Origin: an uncultured Alistipes sp.
GTDB taxonomy: Bacteria > Bacteroidota > Bacteroidia > Bacteroidales > Rikenellaceae
Assembly: GCA_910586375.1 (NCBI GenBank)
Contig: CAJUIE010000107.1
Coordinates: forward strand, 1-5,856
Reading direction: 5' to 3'
Length of the DNA: 5,856 nucleotides
Shown here piece after piece: positions 1 to 5,223 of the stretch. The position numbers and the translations under genes are program-made. Below the pieces are notes generated by a model. The model was not told where the DNA came from. It did not search any database and saw only the letters and a list, made by a program, of their open reading frames with translations. Within the stretch, counting starts at the first letter, position 1. Each line of letters starts with the position of its first letter.

Positions 1-643
1 CTACACGGTTGCGCACTTCGTAGGTCGTGCCGTCTTCGCGCCGCAGCGGTATCCCTCCGCGAATCCAGAGTCCGCCGCTCGCACCGATGGCGATATCTTC
101 GAGCAGCCCCAGGCTTGGCTCGAAGCGAAATTCGTAGGCTTTGCCCGTCTTTTTATCCCAGGCCGTCAGCCGACCGCCGGGGCACATTGACGCTTCGCGG
201 ATGGCCAGGTTTCGGGCTTCAGGTTCTGCCGATTGCCCGGTCAGTGTCCAGGCATCGCCGCGGGGGTGACAGAAGCGGGCGAAGACGCAGTATTTCGGGT
301 TGTCGGTCATCGTGAGTGCATCACCTTCGATCCGCTCGGCTTCGTCAAGAAGGGTTTCCCGGGAGGCTGTCAGTTCGGGATTCCATGCGGCTTGGGTATG
401 CGCTCCGTCGCAGTAGGGTTTGCAATGGGATGCTCCGCAGCGGCAGAGCGCCGTGGGCTCCGCCTCGGTCGAAAAGATTTTGCCCTGCTGGAAATACCAG
501 CTTTCGTTCTCCGGATCGGGCATGATGAATTGCACGGCCAGCGGCGGCCGGCCGTAGACCAGAAAGGGCCCTTTTTCGGTTACGGTGATGCTGCATGTGG
601 CTTCGGGCGGCACCGGACCCGATTCGATTTTCAGTTGCGACAT
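1..643 (-). CDS. CDGSH iron-sulfur domain protein with divergent 4Fe-4S region (3' end outside window)
   Basis: Read on the minus strand from ATG at 643, the frame is open for 214 codons to the window edge with no stop, so the C-terminus is missing. Residues 67-82 fit the CDGSH signature C-x-C-x2-S-x3-P-x-C-D-G-A-H. This gives C67, C69, C78 and H82 as the 3Cys-1His ligands of a 2Fe-2S cluster (mitoNEET-type fold). Residues about 115-165 resemble the divergent 4Fe-4S mono-cluster region (Fer4_19 type), with C119, C125 and C154 and the stretch MCPGGRLTAWDKKTG. The last visible residues, GGLWIRGGIPL...YEVRNRV, are where relatives of this family run into a second CDGSH motif. About 60 residues and that motif are therefore expected just outside the window (family knowledge, not seen). 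There is no signal peptide, so it is probably a cytoplasmic electron-transfer or Fe-S protein; the physiological partner is unknown. No clear Shine-Dalgarno precedes the ATG, as is common in Bacteroidota. It is transcribed divergently from the lipoprotein gene at 790. Confidence 0.9.
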   Translation of the reverse strand, partial: MSQLKIESGPVPPEATCSITVTEKGPFLVYGRPPLAVQFIMPDPENESWYFQQGKIFSTEAEPTALCRCGASHCKPYCDGAHTQAAWNPELTASRETLLDEAERIEGDALTMTDNPKYCVFARFCHPRGDAWTLTGQSAEPEARNLAIREASMCPGGRLTAWDKKTGKAYEFRFEPSLGLLEDIAIGASGGLWIRGGIPLRREDGTTYEVRNRV

Positions 644-692
644 ACTATTTGTGAGTTCGGTTCGTTACAACCTCAGCACGGCAATAATTGTT

Positions 693-713
693 CCCCGCCG
701 TAAATTAGCGGGG
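693..713. repeat. GC-rich hairpin in the divergent intergenic region
   Basis: CCCCGC (693-698) pairs perfectly with GCGGGG (708-713). A nested TAA/TTA pairing lies inside the 9-base loop. Neither strand has a T-run directly after the stem, so it does not look like an intrinsic terminator. It lies between the divergent CDGSH and lipoprotein genes and could be an operator or a leader structure for the minus-strand gene. Its function is unknown. Confidence 0.45.
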
Positions 714-742
714 CCTGGGGCAGGATTTCCGGCGCTTTTTCC

Positions 743-750
743 TATATTTG
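743..750 (+). promoter_or_regulatory. Putative Bacteroidales -7 element (TATATTTG)
   Basis: TATATTTG matches the Bacteroidales primary-sigma -7 consensus TAnnTTTG exactly. I see no good TTG-type -33 element 19-21 bases upstream, so the promoter may be weak or activator-dependent. Transcription would start near 757. That puts the in-frame TTG at 748 outside the transcript and supports a start at 790 (or 772) for the following lipoprotein gene. Confidence 0.55.
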
Positions 751-789
751 CGAGGATTTTCAGGTTGTACAATGATAAAATTCAGTTAT

Positions 790-2241
790 ATGAAAGGTTT
801 TCCTTGGTTGCTGTGCACAATGATTGCGGCGGCCGTATGCTCGGTTTCCTGCAAGAAAGACAAGACTTCGGGATCGCTGTGGTTTGAGCGACCGGCACTT
901 TATATGACCGGGGGGCAGACGGAAGAGGTTCGTTATTCAGGTTCGGAGGTCGATCTGGCCAGTACGTGGGTCTCCGCTTCGCCCGATGGCTGGACTGTTA
1001 CGGTCGATCATGCTGCACGGACTCTCCAGGTCACGGCTCCCGATGAGGTGACCGACGATGCAGTCGCTTCGGGTACTGTGACTTTGCGGGCCAACTCTAC
1101 GGGTGGCGGTACGGCAGCTATGACTACCCTCTTCGTCGGCATAGTCCGGACCGTGGACCTGAGCGACCAGCCGGCCAATAGTTTTTTAGTCCGGGAAAAG
1201 GAGGCCAATTATCTGTTCGATGCGACGCGTGCCGGCGATGGCACCACGAAGCTCTCCACAGCCAGCGTGGCTCTTATCTGGCAATCGCGTTCGTCCTTGA
1301 TTCAGTATCTGACTTTCGAAGGGGGCAAAGCCTCGTTTTATATTGGTGCGTCGGATGATGACGAGCACCGAATAAAGGATGGGAATGCCTTGCTGGGGGC
1401 TTATGATGCTTCGGGCGAGTTGATTTGGAGCTGGCACATATGGGCAGCCGATTATGATCCTGCGGAGGAGGGTGGCACGGTCACGTTTGGCGATTATCGC
1501 ATGATGTCGCGCAACTTGGGCGCCCGGGCTGCGTCTGACGCTTCTGCGACCGATATTCTGGCCTCTTATGGTCTTTATTATCAGTGGGGGCGGAAAGATC
1601 CCTTCATCGGTCCTGCTGTTTATAACTCGGCGGGCAGCAATTCGGCTACGATGTATAATGCCAACGGATCGGGCGCTTATCTTAAGGTTGTAGCTTCAGA
1701 TGCCGGGACCGGAACGATGGCTTATGCCACGGCCCATCCGCTCACGTTCATTACGGCTGATAAGGATGCCGACTGGCTCGATGCTTCGGCCGCAGAGGGG
1801 GCCGTGCGTTGGTCCGCCAATGAAAAGACGCTTTACGATCCTTGTCCTTATGGTTGGCGGGTGGCTCCGGTCGCCGCTTATGAGGGGCTGAAGATCGCTG
1901 ACGACCTTTCGGGCGACAACGCGACGCTTGCGGAGCTTTATCGCAACAAATTTGCCTGGACGTTGACCGATGCCGCTGCTACGGTCCGGTCGCTCTTCTT
2001 CGGCGCTGGACGTCGCAGTTATCGCGATGCGTCGTTGCAGAATTATTACGACGATTCGTTGCCGTCACGTGCCGTTGTGCCCGAAATGCAGCCGTGGGTG
2101 GGTTATTACTGGACGGCCGATGCCGGCAGCGCTTTCTGCTTCTGGTTCCGTGTGGATGATGTTGCGGCCAGTGGCGTGCGCAACGACCGCATTATGGGGC
2201 GTGCCAACGGCATGCAGGTGCGCTGTGTCGCAGCCGATTAA
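790..2241 (+). CDS. Surface lipoprotein with BACON/Ig-like N-terminal region and C-terminal FISUMP-type domain
   Basis: The protein has 483 residues from ATG 790. This start gives a compact lipoprotein signal peptide: K2, a hydrophobic stretch, then SVSC with C21 as the lipidated cysteine, followed by KKDK. ATG 772 is an in-frame alternative that adds six residues. Residues about 28-117 look like a BACON or related Ig-like beta domain (a GGQTEEV stretch, PDGWTVTVD, LQVTAPDE). Residues about 121-211 form a second beta-rich segment often found before FISUMP domains in gut Bacteroidales (DLSDQPANSFLV, then ALIWQS and GNALLGAYD). The C-terminal domain carries family landmarks: SWHIW (214-218), RNLGA (241-245), YYQWGRKDPF (263-272), DPCPYGWRV (350-358), GYYWTADAG (438-446) and MQVRCV near the end. 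It is probably anchored in the outer membrane and surface exposed. Ligand and role are unknown; carbohydrate or mucin contact and pilus accessory function are both possible. The domain family is fairly sure, the function is not. Confidence 0.85.
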   Translation: MKGFPWLLCTMIAAAVCSVSCKKDKTSGSLWFERPALYMTGGQTEEVRYSGSEVDLASTWVSASPDGWTVTVDHAARTLQVTAPDEVTDDAVASGTVTLRANSTGGGTAAMTTLFVGIVRTVDLSDQPANSFLVREKEANYLFDATRAGDGTTKLSTASVALIWQSRSSLIQYLTFEGGKASFYIGASDDDEHRIKDGNALLGAYDASGELIWSWHIWAADYDPAEEGGTVTFGDYRMMSRNLGARAASDASATDILASYGLYYQWGRKDPFIGPAVYNSAGSNSATMYNANGSGAYLKVVASDAGTGTMAYATAHPLTFITADKDADWLDASAAEGAVRWSANEKTLYDPCPYGWRVAPVAAYEGLKIADDLSGDNATLAELYRNKFAWTLTDAAATVRSLFFGAGRRSYRDASLQNYYDDSLPSRAVVPEMQPWVGYYWTADAGSAFCFWFRVDDVAASGVRNDRIMGRANGMQVRCVAAD

Positions 2242-2261
2242 TCGTGCGCCCAATCCGTCAT

Positions 2262-2277
2262 CATTTCGGACGAAATG
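2262..2277. repeat. Short perfect inverted repeat after the first lipoprotein gene
   Basis: CATTTCG (2262-2268) and CGAAATG (2271-2277) form a perfect palindrome with a 2-base centre; as RNA this would be a 6-bp stem with a GGAC tetraloop. It sits 21 bases after the stop at 2241 and is followed by AT-rich sequence but no T-run. It may be a weak 3'-end hairpin or an operator upstream of the next promoter. It is not convincing as an intrinsic terminator. Confidence 0.4.
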
Positions 2278-2299
2278 TATTAAAAATCGATTTGTTACG

Positions 2300-2330
2300 C
2301 TTGTAAATAATACAAAAAGGCTTAAATTTG
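2300..2330 (+). promoter_or_regulatory. Bacteroidales-type promoter for the fimbrillin-FISUMP gene
   Basis: CTTG at 2300-2303 (TTG core of the -33 element) is separated by 19 bases from TAAATTTG at 2323-2330, an exact match to the -7 consensus TAnnTTTG. Transcription would begin near 2337, giving a leader of about 28 bases before ATG 2365. The leader is A/T-rich and has no Shine-Dalgarno sequence, typical for this phylum. The surrounding DNA is much more AT-rich than the flanking genes. A TTGTA-n5-TACAA dyad (2301-2315) overlaps the -33 element and could be an operator. Confidence 0.75.
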
Positions 2331-2363
2331 TGTAGAAAAAAGCACAAATCAGTCTTTTTGTAT
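2310..2363. repeat. Outer 10-bp perfect inverted repeat spanning the -7 element and leader
   Basis: ATACAAAAAG (2310-2319) is the exact reverse complement of CTTTTTGTAT (2354-2363), separated by 34 bases. The right arm ends one base before ATG 2365. The left arm lies between the -33 and -7 elements, so an mRNA from the local promoter (start near 2337) would lack it, while a read-through mRNA from the upstream gene would carry both arms. It is almost concentric with the shorter repeat at 2326-2349. Confidence 0.7.
2326..2349. repeat. Inner 7-bp inverted repeat overlapping the -7 element
   Basis: ATTTGTG (2326-2332) and CACAAAT (2343-2349) are perfect reverse complements with a 10-base A-rich spacer. 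The left arm overlaps the TTTG of the -7 element and the right arm lies in the 5' leader, so the dyad straddles the predicted transcription start. It could be a repressor operator, or the inner stem of the larger foldback formed with the 2310-2363 arms. Confidence 0.6.
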
Positions 2364-2364
2364 C

Positions 2365-3687
2365 ATGAAAAATTTTTTATCCGTTTTGGCGGCTCTCCTT
2401 TGTGTGGGAATGTGCAGCTGCACCAGGAATGCCACGGAGAGCGCTTATATCCGGATTGTACCCGCTTTCGGGACTCGTGTTTCGGGACTTCACTTCGACA
2501 CGGGAGATTGCATTGGCCTGACGGTTTCCCGTTCCTCAGGTATCCATGCTGACAATCGGATGATGACTTATGACGGCGAGGCTTTTGCAGGCGATTTATT
2601 GTGGTATTCCGAGCTGCAGGAGGCTGCTACCCTCACGGCGTATTATCCTTATAGCTCTTCGGGACAGCCCGAGGAGTTTTCTGTAGCAACCGATCAGCGG
2701 ACGGGCTGCGCGGCCTCCGATCTGCTGGGGGCTGTCAAGCGCGATGTGTTGCCTGGCTCCGCGCCGGTGAGTATGCTTTTTTATCACTTGATGGCCCAAC
2801 TTACGGTTGTCATCAATAACAACTCTTCTACGCAGGTTACGGGTGTTACGCTCGGTGGTCTTGTGCCCACGGCTGAGGTTGATTTCGAGGCACTCTCTGT
2901 TACGGCCAAATCCGGCGTTGCGGCTGCGAATATCGAAGCGTTCGAGGCCGAAGCCGGGCTCTCTTATCGTGCGATTCTCGTTCCGCAGTCTGCGGCTCTG
3001 ACCGTCACGGTCACTGCGGCCGATGGGTTGCCGCGCACGAAGACGATTTCGGCAGTCGAGTTGAGCAGCGGGCGACGTTATTCCCTCTCGGTCGATGTCT
3101 CTGACGAGGAACTGGGCCTCGAATTGAGTGGCGAGATCAGCGATTGGGCCGATGGTGGCCAAATCGGGGGTTCCTCCGGGGACGATGATGCTGCGCGGCT
3201 CGATTATGGCGGTCAGAGTTATCGTACTACAAAGATTGGCGAGCGGTTATGGATGGCCGAGAATCTGCGTTTTATGCCTGCTGGTTGTCAATTGGGCGAC
3301 GGAGTATGGTATCCGTCGGCTGGCGAGAGCGCCGTGGAACAACAGGGCCTGCTTTATGATTGGTCAACGGCTTTGGGTGGCGCGGAGCGTTCTGAGGCTG
3401 GCGAGGTCGTGCGGGGGATATGCCCCGAAGGGTGGCATATTCCCGATGAGGCAGAACTCACCCAATTGGTCGAAGCTTCGTGCGGTGCCGAATTTTTTGT
3501 TTGCGCCGGTTACTGGATCTCTTCGACCAGCAAATACAGCACGGGAACTCGTGGTGCACTGCTGGGAGCAACGCTTTCCGAGTCGGAATCCGTCGGATTG
3601 AGTTATGAATCGCCTCTGTGTACTCCGGTGCTGAAGTCTTATCCGGTGGATTTTGGTCTTTCGCTGCGCTGTGTGAAGGACCTTTGA
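2365..3687 (+). CDS. Fimbrillin (Mfa_like_1-type) lipoprotein with C-terminal FISUMP domain
   Basis: The protein has 440 residues from ATG 2365, 28 bases downstream of the predicted transcription start. A lipoprotein signal (K2, hydrophobic core, MCSC) gives lipidated C19. Residues about 25-262 resemble fimbrillin/Mfa-like proteins of the type V pilus superfamily: FGTRVSGLHFDTGDCIGL (35-52), TAYYP (91-95), DQRTGCAASDLLGA (110-123), the LFYHLMAQLTVVI strand (138-150), and the closing EISDWADGG (257-265). A Ser/Gly/Asp linker (about 268-277) leads into a FISUMP domain (about 280-437): GGQSYRTTKIGERLWMAENL (282-301), GLLYDW (328-333), GICPEGWHIPDEAEL (351-365), GYWISST (382-388) and SLRCVKD at the end. 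The middle of the FISUMP domain is short compared with the usual pattern. The protein is probably surface exposed; a pilus tip or accessory adhesin role is an inference. No pilus chaperone, anchor or protease gene is visible nearby. A strong terminator follows 18 bases after the stop. Confidence 0.85.
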   Translation: MKNFLSVLAALLCVGMCSCTRNATESAYIRIVPAFGTRVSGLHFDTGDCIGLTVSRSSGIHADNRMMTYDGEAFAGDLLWYSELQEAATLTAYYPYSSSGQPEEFSVATDQRTGCAASDLLGAVKRDVLPGSAPVSMLFYHLMAQLTVVINNNSSTQVTGVTLGGLVPTAEVDFEALSVTAKSGVAAANIEAFEAEAGLSYRAILVPQSAALTVTVTAADGLPRTKTISAVELSSGRRYSLSVDVSDEELGLELSGEISDWADGGQIGGSSGDDDAARLDYGGQSYRTTKIGERLWMAENLRFMPAGCQLGDGVWYPSAGESAVEQQGLLYDWSTALGGAERSEAGEVVRGICPEGWHIPDEAELTQLVEASCGAEFFVCAGYWISSTSKYSTGTRGALLGATLSESESVGLSYESPLCTPVLKSYPVDFGLSLRCVKDL

Positions 3688-3689
3688 TG

Positions 3690-3705
3690 CAAGGCCTCTG
3701 CCTTG
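3690..3705. repeat. Small hairpin preceding the bidirectional terminator
   Basis: CAAGGC (3690-3695) and GCCTTG (3700-3705) form a perfect 6-bp stem with a CTCT loop, starting two bases after the stop codon of the fimbrillin-FISUMP gene. It abuts the A-tract of the next terminator. It may help stabilise the mRNA 3' end; no independent function can be shown. Confidence 0.4.
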
Positions 3706-3750
3706 AAAAAACCGCCCGTGGCCGCAGTGATGTTGCCGGGGCGGTTTTTT
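3706..3750. terminator. Bidirectional intrinsic terminator at the convergent junction
   Basis: AAAAAACCGCCC (3706-3717) is the exact reverse complement of GGGCGGTTTTTT (3739-3750). This gives a GC-rich 6-bp stem flanked by A6 on one side and T6 on the other, with a further possible GGC/GCC pairing inside the loop (3720-3722 with 3735-3737). It serves the plus-strand fimbrillin-FISUMP gene, and by symmetry it can also stop minus-strand transcripts that pass the efflux operon terminator. Confidence 0.85.
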
Positions 3751-3782
3751 CGTCCCCTCTTCCTGCGGTTAGGGATATAAAA

Positions 3783-3810
3783 ATCCGGCCCCTCTGATGA
3801 GGGGCCGGAT
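3783..3810 (-). terminator. Strong intrinsic terminator of the efflux operon
   Basis: ATCCGGCCCCTC (3783-3794) and GAGGGGCCGGAT (3799-3810) form a perfect 12-bp stem with a 4-base loop. On the minus strand the stem is followed by TTTTTATAT, the expected U-tract. It begins 20 bases after the stop codon of the outer-membrane efflux gene, so it ends the RND efflux transcript. Confidence 0.9.
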
Positions 3811-3830
3811 CGGAATGCCGCTTGTGTAGA

Positions 3831-5222
3831 TTATTTTTTTTCGTTGTCTGTTTCGCGACCTCCACCAAGCGCCTGGTAGAGGTTCACAATACCCTGAATT
3901 TCGCTGAAACGATCCGAAATTTGTGACAGCTGGGCTGACAACAGCGACTGCCGGGCAGTCAGTACTTCTAAATAGGTGGTCGACGAGTGCTGCATCAGAA
4001 GCTCGGTACTCTCCACCGCACGTTCCAGAGCCTCAATTTGCTGGGTGCGCAGATCGGCTTTGGCGTGTGCAGCCTGGTATTGTGCCAGGGCGCTGTTCAC
4101 TTCGGCGCCGGCGTTGAGCAGCGTTTGTTGGAACGAGAGCTGCGCCTCCTGCTGCTGAGCTTTCATGATCTTCACCTGGGCACGGTTGCGTCCTGCATTG
4201 AAGATGGGTTGCAGGAGCGAGGCTGCGGCCGAGACAAGCAGGTTGCCGGGGTTGACGATTGCGGCCCCGGCGTTGTTTGTCCAGCCTGCCGAACCGCTGA
4301 GCGTGATCGAAGGGTAACATGCCGAGCGGGCTGCGGCCGTGGCGTAGTAGGCCTGCATAAGGGCGTATTCGGCGATTCGTACATCGGGACGGTTCGAGAG
4401 CATCTGCACAGGAACACCTACAGTGAGCCTTTCCGGCATCCGCTGGGCATTGAGTGAGCCGCGCTCCACAGCTTGGGGCGTACGTCCCAATACAGAACAA
4501 AGGTTATTTTCGACCTGACGGATCTGGTAGGCCAGATCATGAAGCGATGCCTCGATCGAGTAGTAGTTACCTTCGTACTGTGCCACGCCGGCTTCGTTGG
4601 TCATACCGGCGTCCTTCATGGCACGCATGGTTTCCACGCTCTTGCGCCATTGGGCAGCCGTTTCGCGTGACACTTCATATTGGCTGTCGAGCATCAGCAG
4701 CGTGTAGTAGAGGTTGGCCACACTGGCAATGAGTTGCGTGCGCACAGCCTGCCGATACTCCTTGCTTTGAGCGTAGGTAGCTTTTGCGCGGCGCTTGGCG
4801 TTGGTCAACGAGTTGAATATGTCGAACTGCCAGCTCGCCGTGATCGGAATATTGTAGGTCTTCGAGGCGGAGAGTTCGTATCCGCCGACTTTTCCGTAGA
4901 ATTTACTGATTGCGCCCTGCGGTGCGAAGTTGAACGACGGCAGATACGACAGGCGTGCCGATTTGAGGGCAGCTTCCGCCTCCTTCACCCGCCAATATGC
5001 GGACTGCATGTCGGTGTTGTTGGCCAGTGCTTCGTCGATGAGCGATTGCAGCTGCGGGTCGGTGAAGACCTCTTGCCATGCCACATCGCCCAAAGTGGTC
5101 GTATCGGTGCTTTCGGCCGTACCGTAGAGGCCGTCGGTCTGCACTTCCGGCCGCGTGTAGGGCTTGTAGATGCCGCAGCCGCTTATGGCAGCTGCCAGGC
5201 AGATGATTATTATCTTTTTCAT
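3831..5222 (-). CDS. Outer-membrane efflux lipoprotein of RND system (NodT/OprM/TolC-like)
   Basis: The protein has 463 residues from the ATG at 5222-5220. The frame stays open upstream to 5351, but only the internal start gives a signal peptide: MKK, a hydrophobic core, then ISGC with lipidated C16. It also has GAGGAG correctly placed upstream. The body shows two OEP repeats. The first (about 50-250) contains WQEVFTDPQLQSLIDEAL, a coiled-coil stretch near 75-95, and the W-x-FDIF strand (131-136). The second (about 265-455) begins with GVPVQMLSNRPDVRIAEYAL (269-288), the NodT-family hallmark. It continues with ARSACYPSITLSGSAGW (298-314), LLQPIFNAGRNRAQV (336-350) and the helix ending in IVNLYQALGGG (445-455). 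Length matches the family. It would form the trimeric outer-membrane duct of a tripartite pump that exports small molecules, with the upstream RND protein as its partner. Substrates cannot be told from the sequence. Confidence 0.95.
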   Translation of the reverse strand: MKKIIIICLAAAISGCGIYKPYTRPEVQTDGLYGTAESTDTTTLGDVAWQEVFTDPQLQSLIDEALANNTDMQSAYWRVKEAEAALKSARLSYLPSFNFAPQGAISKFYGKVGGYELSASKTYNIPITASWQFDIFNSLTNAKRRAKATYAQSKEYRQAVRTQLIASVANLYYTLLMLDSQYEVSRETAAQWRKSVETMRAMKDAGMTNEAGVAQYEGNYYSIEASLHDLAYQIRQVENNLCSVLGRTPQAVERGSLNAQRMPERLTVGVPVQMLSNRPDVRIAEYALMQAYYATAAARSACYPSITLSGSAGWTNNAGAAIVNPGNLLVSAAASLLQPIFNAGRNRAQVKIMKAQQQEAQLSFQQTLLNAGAEVNSALAQYQAAHAKADLRTQQIEALERAVESTELLMQHSSTTYLEVLTARQSLLSAQLSQISDRFSEIQGIVNLYQALGGGRETDNEKK

Positions 5223-5223
5223 A

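Noticed and set aside
233..703. Plus-strand open frame of 156 codons
   Set aside because: It lies antisense to the CDGSH gene, whose minus-strand frame has clear Fe-S motifs; its own translation has no recognisable pattern.
693..713. Intrinsic terminator
   Set aside because: The stem is good but no T-run follows on either strand, and it lies between divergent genes where no transcript should end.
748..789. Upstream TTG start for the first lipoprotein
   Set aside because: It overlaps the likely -7 element and would put 14 extra residues before an otherwise normal lipoprotein signal peptide.
2310..2363. Invertible promoter as known for Bacteroidales surface genes
   Set aside because: The arms are only 10 bp with 34 bases between them, far shorter than typical invertible segments, the -33 element lies outside, and no recombinase gene is in the window.
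3458..3868. Minus-strand open frame of 136 codons across the convergent junction
   Set aside because: It runs through both terminators and overlaps the ends of two real genes; the translation is low-complexity and unlike any family I know.
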